Of a DNA stretch of 64,000 nt, positions 44,001-54,950 are shown piece after piece. The position numbers were made by a program, and so were the translations under genes. The DNA is taken from the NCBI RefSeq assembly GCF_037042905.1, contig NC_087252.1, positions 769,501 to 833,500 of the forward strand, read 5' to 3'. This stretch comes from Lytechinus pictus. Lineage: Eukaryota; Echinodermata; Echinoidea; Temnopleuroida; Toxopneustidae. The notes beneath the pieces are model-generated. The model had not been told where the DNA came from and searched no databases. It was given only the letters and a program-made list of their open reading frames with translations. Numbering within the stretch: position 1 is the first letter of the stretch; each line of letters starts with the position of its first letter.

Positions 44001-46688
44001 GCGATTTTTGCACACGACCCTTACGTTCTACGTCGTACGACGCTGGGCGAAAACGCGCTATTGTCTTTCCAAGGACCATTCTTCGTAGCGCCCAAATCGG
44101 CTTTGTGAAACAGTTGAGCGATATCTCGTTCTTACGTATAATGGTTCTACGAAAGACCCTTTCATGCAACAGGCCCCTGGCTTCGTTGAGAGTAAGCATA
44201 CGTTAGTAAATGATTTTTACTCTCTAGAAGCCTCCTGGCTAGTCGGGACCCTGGAAACGATTTTTGACTGCGGGTGCTGAGGTAAATTTGAAATGAAAGA
44301 AAACAATTCAAACATTTTTTTTTACATATTTTTTTCAGAATGCCGAAGGTGCTACCTTTGCAGAATGATACACGCAGCACCCTAAGAAAATCATTCAAAG
44401 TAGCACCCCCGCTTCACAGGGCCGTGATGGTTGTGTAAAGTTTGGAGGCATGTATGGATGAAACATAAATAAATTGCAATACTATCCCGCCAATGCATGG
44501 TTATTTAGGATTATGGAATTCTGAGAATGATGAAAGTTGCTTCCGAATTCCATGCTATCATGGAATTCATCTTATTCTCTTTATCTTGGTTTCTTATATA
44601 AGATAAATAAAAAGTTAATAACACTGTATAATCATCAGGGTACAGAAAAAAAGAAAAATGTAACTGGCAAATGGACACACATTGTGTACATGCCTTAATA
44701 AATAGCGGTCTGAAACGAAATGAAAGGAAGCACGATGGTGGCGCTTATAAATTTCACAACCTTTATTCAGCTCCTCGATATAATTGTCTAAATTCTTTGA
44801 ATGCGCCATTCTTATAATTACTTTATTAGATATGGGCACCAATAAATTAAATACCTTCAAAACACAATTAAAGATTATTATTGGCGATGATAACTTTTGG
44901 GGAAATAGTTTAAAATGATGACTAAAAAAAAAAAAAATAGGAAAAAAACGGTGTGCCTTCAACGAAACCAACTTTGTTCAACGAACGGTCCATCAAAGTC
45001 TATACATTGAAAAGATTGGACACTTCACGGACTTCTTGTAATGCTTTGCGTCGATTAGTATTTTGCGTGTAAAATTATTTAGGTGCTTATAATTAGTCTT
45101 CCCTTGTAGTGTGTTTGATATAAATATGAATTGCGTGCCCTCTTTAGACAAAAAAAAAATCGGAATCGCCGAGTGAGATCCACCTTGCTGCTTGTCGATG
45201 AGAAAAGTCCGAGAAGAAAAATTGAAAATTTAAATTTCACCAATTGAATTGGTGAATACTGGGGAAATCCGGATTCACATCGTTCGGTGACATAGAAAAT
45301 GTTTGACCTATTTTGATTAATTATAGTTAGTCCTATTACGTTTTATCCCATGGAATTGGAAGTGTTGCACATGCATGCGCCTCGCCAGGAGGCTCCTACA
45401 GACATGACAGAGTAAAAGACGGGCAAAACTCAAGCTTTCGCCATGCCAAATTCTGCTTTCCCTTTAAAATTTCAAGCCATTAATCATGTAAAATGGGTCG
45501 GTACTTCATTTCTGACATTTATGCAATATTGATTTCATTTTCAGGACCCGCGGAGCGGTTTTCAAAGTGGGGGGGGGGGGGGGCTGACCATGCAAAAAAT
45601 CACAATCTTATGGTAATTTTTACGTTTTTGTACACGGTTTTGGAAAAAAAGTGGGGGGGGGGGGCTGAAGCCCATGAATTCCTCCACTAGATAATTTTTC
45701 CCAAAAAATTACGTCAGTATAAGTGTATACCATGGACTGCATTAGGAACGTCGTCTTCAAGTAGGGGGACTACAGGAGTAGGAAAGAATTGTTAATAAAT
45801 GTATTTGAAAAATCGGCAGCAAAAACGACTAATTACTAAAATGATTCAAGATAAAGTTTAATCATTTATCACATCGAAATAGTCAATTTAGTCATTGATA
45901 AGATAATTAATATTTTAACGATTGATTTGCTTATTAATTTGTTTTACAGACAGCCAGCAGCGGTCCAGTGCAGTGCGCACGTCGAAGTGTCCGGAATTCG
46001 TCCTGGACGTCGAGATCGCAGACGCTCCAGTCGGCGACGCCTTCATAGGCTAGGAGGGGACGCCGGCAACGCATTCTACTGCACGGTATGTACCACACAA
46101 GGGGTGGGGGCATTAATGTGGACAAAAGCCACCAAAGAAGTTAAATTTTCAAGCACCATTTCGCATAATTCACACAAACTTAAACAGATTTTCTACCCTA
46201 GATATAATTTTGGATATGTATATTTTTCGTTATATTTAAAATCATTCACCTAAATGTATTTCATCTCACTAATATATTGATAATTAAACAATGATGACGA
46301 CGGTGATGATGTTAATGATAATAATCATGATAATGATAATAAAGAGATATGAATGATAAAATGACAATAATGATGATAACGGTGATAATATTATTGATAA
46401 TAGTGTTCAAATAAATATAGAAAAATTATGATAACGGTAGCGATTATAACGATCACGACGACGATGATGATTTTAATGATGACAATGATAATGATGGTAA
46501 TTTATTTTGAATGGTAATGTTTATTGTATTGATATCATTTTCTGCAGTCAAAAAGTTGCACAGGGAGAACGATCATGCGGAGGTCGTTCCAGCGTACCGT
46601 CAACGGCTGGATGAGAGGCGGCGACGCGAGGAGGAGCTTGAGCGACTCCATCCTCGACCATGTCGACAAAGATCACCTCGTCTGGTAG
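41086..46688 (+). CDS. Small Arg-rich protein with a Cys/His zinc-binding-like motif, three exons
   Basis: Exons 41086-41198 (donor CAGGTCAGC, phase 2), 45950-46085 (acceptor TTTTACAG, donor ACGGTATGT, phase 0) and 46548-46688 (acceptor TTCTGCAG, stop TAG) join in frame to about 129 residues. Exon 1 encodes MMANQYIGCCIEN.. with a motif C-x8-C-x12-C-x2-H (Cys10, Cys20, Cys33, His36, in GARCRR and FRCWQH), a spacing seen in small zinc-binding modules that end CWxH. Exon 2 is Arg-rich (GRRDRRRSSRRRLHRL), suggesting nucleic-acid binding or nuclear localisation. No named family. Exon 3 is also open in another frame to 46768, and a donor-like GTAAGT lies at 46824, so the 3' part is uncertain. Intron 1 (4.75 kb) is nearly all foldback transposons. 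Confidence 0.5.
41330..41806. mobile_element. 480-bp foldback element
   Basis: GGGATTCGATATCTACACGC on the left mirrors GTGTAGATATCGAATCCC on the right, with arms pairing almost to the centre near 41595 (AAATCGCGCGATTT). Arms carry GGGATACAACTTCATTTCCG and its mirror. A diverged half copy lies at 45390-45541. Confidence 0.85.
41807..44178. mobile_element. 2.4-kb element with GGGGCCTGTTGCATGA ends
   Basis: GGGGCCTGTTGCATGACGAG mirrors TTTCATGCAACAGGCCCC. Further in, GGACCATTCTTCC and AGCGATA also recur mirrored. Near the right end a second inverted pair, AGCGCGTTTTCGCCCAGCGT (43647) and its complement (44035), encloses 350 bases of GC-rich DNA. An open frame at 43358-43630 has no recognised domain. 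Non-autonomous DNA element by appearance. Confidence 0.7.
44250..45541. other. Rest of intron 1: AT-rich DNA and a half foldback
   Basis: Mostly AT-rich. From about 45385 there is a diverged copy of one arm of the 41330 foldback (CCAGGAGGCTCCTACAG, then GTCGGTACTTCATTTCTGAC). Confidence 0.5.
45542..45680. mobile_element. Poly-C/G hAT-like MITE copy
   Basis: CAGGACCCGCGGAGCGG, TTTTCAAAGTGG, a G run and AAAAATCACAATCTTATGG match the inverse of 20156-20299; the right end is degraded. Confidence 0.6.
46275..46505. repeat. GAT/AAT microsatellite
   Basis: Imperfect GATGAT/AATGATAAT repeats in intron 2 of the gene at 41086. Confidence 0.85.
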
Positions 46689-46824
46689 CGTGTGAGATCG
46701 CAGCTGCAGCCGCCGCTCAGCTGCAAGCAGCTAGAGAGCAGCGTCGAGACAACCATCGAGCCAACTAGACCCAGCGGAGGTCGGCCTGGATTGCCGCAGG
46801 CAATGTGTGATCGTAGCCTCAAGT

Positions 46825-47990
46825 AAGTAAGATTTTTGTATAATTGACAGCTGAATTAAAAAAAAAAAATACAGTATTCTATAGCAAAATGGCTCATCAA
46901 TGAACGAAAGCAATATTTAATTTTTACCAATCACAAATGAAATATTCAATGGTACTATTGTAAAAAAAATGACAAGCAAAAAATAAAAGGTCCTCGCTTT
47001 CAAACTGGGGGGACACACTCGCTAAAAATGCAATTTTTGCATTAAACAATTTGATTATTGCTCTCAAGGAGGGGGGAGCACTGGCTCGATGTGCCCCCCC
47101 CCCCCCCGATCCGCCAGTGAATTAAATGAAATCCATTGGTTTTGTCATGTTCTTTCATATATCAGATTTTTTTTCATGATGCGAAGAGTATAGGTAATTT
47201 GTTTGCTGTAAATTTTCCGAACTTTTTCGTATATGTCGAGTATTTTTTGCAGAAAATTTGAAATAAAGAGATTTATGGTTTAATCTCTTATACAAGATAT
47301 CAGGATAAAGCATATTCTTTGAAGAGTCTAATTATTCGGAATGGTATAACAATAAGGTATACAGCCGGCTTGACAATATCGTATATAGACTACGAGAACG
47401 CATGGAATTAAGCTGAGTGGATAACATTTCAAAAGTACATCGAATGTCAAAAGAAAAAAAAGAAAAAAGTATGATTTATCGCGACAGTACGGTGTATTGA
47501 CACATTTTGAAATGACAAAATAGACCTTTTTGTATTAGTAAAGCCAAATTAGCAAATAGGCCTATGCCCAACGACGGGCATAAATTTTAGACCAAGGTTG
47601 GCGATTTTTATTGATTGTGGACGTTTTCATTGATATTTGCTTTTACCCTATTTTTGAAGGATCATAACAAAATTTCCTGCCAAATCTAATCCTTTCAAAA
47701 CTAGACATGTGACATAGTTATAACATGTATCTACAATATAATTATGTAGGAATTTATCAGCTTCTCACTTGCAACAGGGGTATGTTATGGCTGAAAGACC
47801 CCCTCTAACGTAAAACAAACTATATTTCAATGAAAATACCTTAAGCTACAAAAGACGAAATTCAATTAAGCATTTTCATTGCTTAACAGAATAATATTTT
47901 GTTTTAGAAACTATTAAAAAAATAGCGTTACTGAATGACTTTCTGACGTCACACAGACCGATCGGTGTTATAAGAACAAAGGTATGTATA
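46825..47990. other. AT-rich DNA with a hAT-like scrap
   Basis: GACAAGCAAAAAATAAAAGG and a C run ending GATCCGCCAGTG (about 46970-47120) look like one decayed hAT-type MITE. No gene otherwise. Confidence 0.4.
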
Positions 47991-48001
47991 GAGCCCGGAT
48001 C

Positions 48002-48150
48002 CTTCGTCTTCATAGACCGTTTACTATCCCTCGTCGTCATAGCCCGTTTCCCATTCCTCGTCGTCATAGCCCGTTTCCCATTCCTCGTCGTCATAGCCCG
48101 TTTCCCATTCCTCGTCTTCATAGCCCGTTTCCCATCCTTTATCTTCATTC
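48002..48150. repeat. 27-bp minisatellite, about five copies
   Basis: CCTCGTCGTCATAGCCCGTT plus TCCCATT repeats at 48029, 48056, 48083 and 48110, with diverged copies at both sides. The length is a multiple of 3, so frames stay open on both strands; the minus frame repeats RNGKRAMTT. Confidence 0.9.
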
Positions 48151-48324
48151 AATTTCCCATCCATCTTCATCATGTTTCCCATCTATCATCCTTTTGCCGT
48201 CACTCACCTTCATTCCGTTTTCCATTATCCGTTACCCATCACTTTATCTTTGACATCACCCCTCTGTATTTAGTTTTGCATCATATCGCCATCCTAACCA
48301 TCACTCATCTCTCATTTTCTAAAC

Positions 48325-48580
48325 GCGAACGCCCTGATCAAGCAAACACTCAAGCTACTCTCACAGAGCATGAAACAAACAAAGCAAATGCTTAAGCGCA
48401 CAAGCAAAATGTTCGCTTTTTGCATACACTTTTTAGAAATAGCTTAATCGTCAAGCGAATGCTACCAAGAAGTTAACTATTGCTTGAGCCTACTAGCAAA
48501 AACATTTGCTCGCCCATTTTATGCATATGTAATCAAGCAAAAGCCTAGCATAAGCAATTGCTACTTTGTATGCTTCTGAA
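48325..48580. mobile_element. Short element rich in AAGCAAATGCTT-type words
   Basis: AAGCAAA, TTTGCTT, AAGCAATTGCT and AAATGCTTAAGC recur about a dozen times in both orientations within 250 bases. Ends not determined. Same style as the CAACGTTG and TTTAAAC repeats. Confidence 0.4.
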
Positions 48581-49940
48581 CCAATTTCTTTCATCATTGT
48601 CCATTATCTTACCTCCTCCATCTTTTCTGTAATAATTATCTTGCCCTATATAACGATTTACCTATTCCTCAGTCATATTTATCTCTGTTAGACATTGTGT
48701 TCAAATTGTTACATCTGTATATCAGATTGAAGAAATATGTTGCATCCCTTTTTCTTGATCAGAACTAAAGTTTTTCCAGTGTTTGGTCTTATTGTAATTA
48801 GAAATTTAGAAACTCTTTTCATTAATAGTTCCGGTAAAACCTTGCTCATTACAATGTACATCAAAATAATGTCATTTTTCCTATTTTCTTCAATTAATTA
48901 ACTTTTCGTGATCATTACACACTGCATTCCACAGAATATATTTTCTTGCAAAATTATTTCCCTGTATCCCTCGATTTCATTATATTAAAGGTTTGAACAT
49001 GAAGAAAGTGTTTTTCGCTTCTAATTGTATCCCTTACTATCTTTGTTATTCTTTCTCTCTAATCCCTTTAATCAAATAGAGGCATTTTCGTATATTTTGA
49101 GAAAAATACTTTAGATTTCATCGAATTCACCTACACAAATTGACAGGAAATATGTTTACAGTTAAACAAAATTTTGTGAAATCTAGAGGTTTTCTGTAAA
49201 TAAGTTGTCTCTAGATTTACTTGAAATTAAATATTTTCCATGTATATTTTGCGATCATCTTTTTGGCGCATGTAATCCAATGGAGTAAATTGTATTATCC
49301 TCACAATTTTTCATAATGCCATAATCAAAGGTAGTAAATTATTATGTAGTACACTCAAAGCAGGAAAAATCACCACACAATATGAATATTCAAATAATTA
49401 TCCTTGCTGACAAAAACTTAGGAAACGTCGACCAACGGTAATTCCAAAAGCCCCATTGCAAATAAATTGAAAAAGCTCTAACGTTTTAGGTGCCTCATAA
49501 AAGGTATGTGGAATTTGAATTAAGAAATATAGTTGGATCATGTTAAACAATTTTTTGTTTTTAATGTTTCATATTTCATACTTTAAAAATGAAGATTAAA
49601 AGTTATATCTAAAACGTTTAAGTCATATTCTTTTGAAGAAAAAAAATACATATTGAGCATGCCGAATTTACTAATTTTAAATAATTTACATGCGCTTTGT
49701 GCATCTCTAGGGTTGAATAATGAATATGTTTGTCGCAAAGCTGTATGAATACATACGTTGGAACAAATTTGAAAACAACCGACCTCTTTACACCAAAGAT
49801 TTTTTAGAATTCATTCGAAATAGCTTGGACCATCTAGGGTCATCCTCTGGCCCTAATGATTAAATATGTGTAGATAAAGATCATAAATATATACATATAT
49901 ATATATATATATCAATGTGAGAAATTATACATTTACAACA
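48581..49940. other. AT-rich DNA, no gene seen
   Basis: Nothing recognised apart from a (TA)n run at about 49886-49912. Confidence 0.4.
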
Positions 49941-49942
49941 GC

Positions 49943-50125
49943 AGGTGAATGAAGAGAACAATGGTATTTGGTAGGCATAGCTTAGATCAAGCTGGCAGGG
50001 GGCCCGGGTTCGATTCCCGTCAGAGACATTTTTTCGGCCTCACCAATTTTTCCAAAGGGTAGATAGTCCTTGGGAGCCTTGAATGAAGCTACGTCTACCA
50101 TTGTTCTCTGCATTCATTCCTTTCA
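49943..50125 (+). mobile_element. tRNA-derived SINE with inverted-tail head
   Basis: GGGCCCGGGTTCGATTCCCG (B box) followed by CAGAGACATTTTTTCGGC and CACCAATTTTTCCAAAGGGT matches the SINE at 51005. The tRNA 5' half is replaced by an inverse copy of the SINE's own 3' tail (GAATGAAGAGAACAATGGTA), so the unit is a foldback. Confidence 0.75.
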
Positions 50126-50247
50126 TCACATATTTTGAATACAAGAATTGCCAAAGCTGCTGTACATGTATAATTTATCACATAATTTGTGTTGTTGTAT
50201 AAACAAATAGAGATGTTTGTATATGTATACATGTGTGTGCGTGTATA

Positions 50248-50634
50248 CAGTGCGTCCCAGAAAAAACGAAACCGAGATTTAGCGATGATTTATCATAACT
50301 TAATCAAAAATAGAATAGACAAATGACCTACCAATGTAAAGCTTAGAATCTCCTCTTTCATCTGATATTATTTAGATTATTCCTCATTCACGCATGAGTG
50401 AGCAAAAACAATTTGAAGGAAGGATACCAAAAACTCATTTGGCGGGGGGTATATGAATTTCAAAAAGAAAATCACATGTCTTAAAAGTTCAATATCCGCT
50501 CTTTAATTTGATACCTCAATTACAGAAAATGGTCATGAAATAACAAAGTTCTGGTTATTTGAAATAAGGCTTGAATTTCCATAATTTCATTAAATAAACT
50601 GTTTTCACCGGTTTCCAACAGAAGCTATCGCGTG
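50248..50634. mobile_element. Half of a CAGTGCGTCCCAG Tc1/mariner-like MITE
   Basis: TA then CAGTGCGTCCCAGAAAAAAC; follows one arm of 33073-33891 to GAAGCTATCGCGTG and then gives way to another inverted repeat. The second arm is absent. Confidence 0.8.
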
Positions 50635-50975
50635 ATTGACCGTCAGATAGACAGATTTTCGACACTATACCAATTATAATGTCCTTTGTCGGGTGAAGGT
50701 GGGTTTTGATTTCAATAGCTTTGATCCAGCTGAGGCATGGCGGCTTGTCATTGTTCAAAATCAATAGCTTTGATCCAGCTGAGGCATGGCGGCTTGTCAT
50801 TGTTCAAAATCAATAGCTTTGATCCAGCTGAGGCATGGCGGCTTGTCATTGTTCAAAACAATAGCTTTGATCCAGCTGAGGCATGGCGGCTTGTCATTGT
50901 TCAAAACCCACCTTCACCCGACAAAGGAAATTATAATTGGTATAGTGTCGAAAATCTGTCTATCTGACGGTCAAT
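50635..50975. repeat. Inverted repeat enclosing a 49-bp minisatellite
   Basis: Arms 50635-50707 and 50903-50975 are close inverse complements (ATTGACCGTCAGATAGACAG against CTGTCTATCTGACGGTCAAT). Between them are four tandem copies of a 49-bp unit (CAATAGCTTTGATCCAGCTG...) beginning at 50713, 50762, 50811 and 50859. Confidence 0.9.
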
Positions 50976-51004
50976 CGGATTGGGGTCGCCCTAGCCACTA
51001 ACCC

Positions 51005-51165
51005 GTCTCTGTGGTCTAGTGGTTAAGGCACCGGCGTTCAAAGCTGGGGGCCCGGGTTCGATTCCCAGCAGAGACATCTTTTCGGCATCACCAATTTTTC
51101 CAAAGGGTAGATAGCTCTGGGGAACCTTGATTTAAGCTACGCCTACCATTGTTCTCTTCATCCAT
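51005..51165 (+). mobile_element. tRNA-derived SINE
   Basis: 51005-51076 folds as a tRNA cloverleaf: acceptor GTCTCTG/CAGAGAC, D stem GTCT/AGGC, anticodon stem CCGGC/GCTGG with loop GTTCAAA, T loop TTCGATT with one C-A mismatch in its stem. The anticodon would be UCA, which is not that of an ordinary elongator tRNA. A and B boxes (TGGTCTAGTGG, GGTTCGATTCC) are intact. A tRNA-unrelated body shared with 49943-50125 follows (TCACCAATTTTTCCAAAGGG), and the unit ends before a (TA)n run. Confidence 0.8.
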
Positions 51166-51169
51166 TTCT

Positions 51170-51171
51170 TT

Positions 51172-51209
<38 letters not shown>

Positions 51210-51336
51210 GGCCCCATTGGCCGAAAGCTTGTAATAAAGATATACATGGAAGCTACGTCTTGCGTTGATGCTGAATTATTTACAAGTGTACATAGAACAT
51301 GACGCGCTGTAATACACGTTATGCAAAGGGCCCTCT

Positions 51337-51388
<52 letters not shown>

Positions 51389-52025
51389 CCCTATCTTATT
51401 TTCTATGTACATGCCTGTATATTAATGCAGAATTTTCGAAGGACCCCCAAACTAACAAAGAACTTATTGGGCCACCCTATGTTTATTATGTGAATTAAAT
51501 ATATATGTATATATATATATACATATGCATGTATATATATATATATATATATACGTGCGTGTGTGTATATATATCGACATATACATATATGTCTATATAT
51601 GTGTTTATTGATGTATAAATAGTGATGTATGTATATGTATATACATATATATCTATATCTCTTAATACACTATCTTATTTTATATGTACATGCCTATATA
51701 TTAGTGTTGTATTTTCAAAGGGTCCCAAACTAACAAGGACGTTTGTACATATTGGGTTACCCTTTGTTTGTTATGTTTATTAAATATATACATATATATA
51801 TGTATATTATATCTATTTATTTATATCTCGGTATACATATATATATTGTGTGTGTGTGTATCGTTGATATATTTATGTACGTATAAACGTCTATTTATGT
51901 ATAAATAGTGATGTATGTATATGTACATTTATATACATATAATTGTATATACACACATTAAATATATTACTTATTACATTATCATATTTTCTTTGTACAT
52001 GCCTGTATATTAATGTATAAATTCC
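51170..52025. repeat. AT microsatellites and three diverged 280-310-bp repeats
   Basis: (TA)n at 51172-51206 and 51343-51385 and many ATATAC/GTATAT stretches to 51960. A unit beginning CTATCTTATTTTCTATGTAC and going on CATGCCTGTATATTAATG occurs near 51391, 51670 and 51980. Confidence 0.75.
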
Positions 52026-53480
52026 TTCCCCTATAATTGTATTATCGATCATGCTGTGAAATAGATGAATATCGATAATCAACTGTCAATTTTTTTACAT
52101 ATCAAAGATTTGCAAATTTACTTAAAACCTATAAAAGTCAAAATACATTCCTGTATTTGATTGGTCAGATTAAAATCACTAAAGGTTAAAATAATTGTGC
52201 AAGGTTTAGTACAGCGTCGACTGTATTTATTCTAAGTCCATTTGGCTTATTTCATTAAAGCTTGGGCAATTAATCAGTACTAAATTGGCCCAAATTAAAA
52301 AAGGTAGTTTTCAATCCTGGGTCTGAATCAATATTCTATGCAGATTTCGTAAAAAAATGCGCTTTTTAATTTAGTTTAGTATGAATGCGCGCTTTTGTAA
52401 AGGGGCGCTGAAATGACGCTTATTGCTATAGAGTCGGCATTAATGAACCCATGGTTTGTGTAAATCGATGTGCATATAAAACGATATTTAAAGCATGGTT
52501 TGAGAAGTCCGCGGATTAAAAACCATATTTTCTGAATATTCGCAAATGTTTCATTAACTGTGTTTCTGTTTATGTGACTGTGCTTCATTTATTTTGATGT
52601 TTAGCTAAAAGAAATAAGATTTAAAAAAAATTATAGATGATTCTTTTTATTGATTTGGATTGAATATATTCTGCGAACCTGGGTGGTGTTTATAAAATTG
52701 TTCGTAACTTACAAACACCTTTACGCGCAAATGATAACTATTCTTACGCTACATCGATAAATGAATAAGATTCAGATTAGCACCCAAAACATGTTCCATT
52801 TGCTCGTAACGTCTATTGTTAACTAACCACTTCATGAATCATCACCCAGTCTCGAAACATCTTACATAGATTTGCCCAATGCCATCGAAAAATCATATTT
52901 TGGATACAGCCCCTTACTATTTGATTATGGAAGGGGGATCTCATTTGTCAGAGTTTGCGAAACAAAAAAAAAATTATAATGAGGGCTTGGGATGGCAAAG
53001 TGGCCATTAACTTTATTGATGTTGGCTAAAAGAAAGACCGATGTAATCGAATCAGTAGACTGGATTCGCCACTGAAAAGAAGCAAAAACATCATCTCATC
53101 GTCGAGGCACACCAACTCAGCTCTTCAGAATGGACTGATTTAGCATGTGCGTAACGTGGAATTGTCTATTGAGGAATAGATTTGTCATGTTTGTGTACTA
53201 TGCTACATAGCCCAATATCTTCATTATTTTGAACTGATTTACATTCTCCAAGAGAAGGATTATTGTGTGAGGACATTTTTATTTTGTAACCATCTGATAC
53301 GTCAACATTGATTCACACTTCAAGAACAGGATCCTATAGAATATGAAGAACCCTCATCTTTCACTGCAGGATTTCTAAACCTGGATTTCTCCAAGACACA
53401 CAAAATAAGGAAATGCTTCCCGTTTGGACCATTTATCCTGCTTAATCATGTAGATCCAATTTCCTGATGGTCATGGCATT
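52026..53480. other. AT-rich DNA with a decayed MITE
   Basis: Around 52684-52855 GGTGTTTATAAAATTGTTCG with a weakly mirrored right end resembles the 21192 MITE family. No gene recognised. Confidence 0.4.
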
Positions 53481-53500
53481 TAGTGTAAATCTAGTGTAGT

Positions 53501-53872
53501 CTGGCTGGGAGATGGTGACCTGTGAATGATGTACCCACGGGGCCTTGACCCTTAAACTGTGGGTGAACGGCACGCCCAGTCAGATTTAGTCCCTTTTTTC
53601 ATTTTTTTTTTTTTACATTTAATCTAAATCTAGAGTTGTCTGGCTGGGAGACGGTGACCTGTGAATGATGTGCCCACGGGGCCTTGTCCCTTAAACTGTG
53701 GGTGAACGGCACGCCCAGTCAGGTTTAGTCCCTTTTTTCATTTTTTTTTTTTTACATTTAATCTAAATCTAGAGTTGTCTGGCTGGGAGACGGTGACCTG
53801 TGAATGATGTGCCCACGGGGCCTTGTCCCTTTAACTGTGGGTGAACGGCACGCCCAGTCAGGTTTAGTCCCT
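53501..53872 (+). repeat. Three tandem 139-bp units with a foldable core (possible ncRNA array)
   Basis: Units begin at 53501, 53640 and 53779. Each has a highly conserved core of about 95 bases: CTGGCTGGG at its start can pair with CCCAGTCAG at its end (9 bp, one G-U), and inside it CCCAC pairs with GTGGG around a GGGGCC/TCCC region. Each core is followed by TTTAGTCCCTTTTTT or a similar T run, which could stop RNA polymerase III, and in the first two units by a T-rich spacer. I do not recognise the RNA. A plain minisatellite is the alternative. Confidence 0.6.
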
Positions 53873-53889
53873 TTCTTTTCTTTTCTTTT

Positions 53890-54950
53890 TCCTTCTTTAT
53901 TTTATTAAAAACTAAAACTGCCATAACTGCCGAAATTGATCACTGTTACCTTTAAAACAAATCAATGGAAATTGAGTTGTTTGATTTTATGTTGTCAGCA
54001 CGATTTGCTCATTTCCCCTGGAATTGTTCATGTATTTCCTTTGTATCAAATCTATACTTGATTGCAAACAAATAATTCCTATTAAAAGGTGATTAATAGG
54101 ATCAAGAGGTTCAGATTTGTAAAAATTATTTGTCAAAATCTGTATCCCTTATTTCACATTTTTTGCCAAGATATAAAGTTCTTATTAAGATTTCTTAGCA
54201 AATAATATTGCATTATGGGCTTTTTAGGGTGTCATTTCCAAACAGAGCCTGCAAGTTAGGCTATCCGCGAATCCAATCAAGCAAAATTTGATGTTTGGGC
54301 CTGTTGATTGTTAGGTGTTTGCAAAAAATAACCTTGTTAAGAAATGAAATGTTATTCTCGAAAACATATTGTGAACTATTAATCATAGAAAAGGAACCAT
54401 TACAAAATATATACTGGGATGCAGATGGCGTTACGTATATGTCGACTTTCGCCCAATACAAAGGATGATTACGATTTTGTTGGAACTTGGAACAATGGAA
54501 ATCCTCCAGTAAACTCCCTCTCCTCTGATGCCATACTAACACAAGTCTTTTTTTTCATGGCATTATTTAAACAAAATAAGGTTGATACTTGTGAACAGGG
54601 ACCAAGTGATCCTGTGTAGGGGAAAGATGCTAGAGTATGAATGTTACCAGGTTACACATTGCGAGTGTTGGCAATAGGGCGTTTATGCTTGATTCACTGT
54701 CCTCCGACCAACCGTGCAACCTATGAATCAATACGGTTCGGCTGCTGGTATTTATGGTATATTTTCTACCTGGGTGTTTCAATTATACCTGCCTATAGTT
54801 TATGCACTGACAAAGCAACGTACCTGGCCCATAATAAATCCATTGCTTTTGTTTTTGAAAGCTTGTTTAGGGTAAGGCTGCCATAGGTAACATTGCTCTG
54901 AAGTCGAAGTCATCTATATTGTCTTTAATCGTAAGCTCATTAGTATCGCA
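53890..54950. other. AT-rich DNA, no gene seen
   Basis: Small frames on both strands at 54261-54619 overlap each other and lack recognisable features. Confidence 0.4.

Larger units (their letters stand above)
41261..44249. repeat. Outer inverted repeat in intron 1 (arms about 72 bp)
   Basis: GACTAGCCAGGAGGCTTCTA (41261-41332) is repeated as its inverse complement at 44172-44249, with the AACGAAGCCAGG end facing inward. Between the arms lie a complete 480-bp foldback and a 2.4-kb element, so the arms were one small foldback split by later insertions. Confidence 0.8.

Noticed and set aside
50713-50905. CRISPR-like array
   Set aside because: Four direct repeats without unique spacers, inside a eukaryotic inverted repeat.
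51005-51076. Functional tRNA gene
   Set aside because: The cloverleaf folds, but the anticodon is UCA, the T stem has a mismatch and the unit continues into a body shared with another repeat; better as a SINE head.
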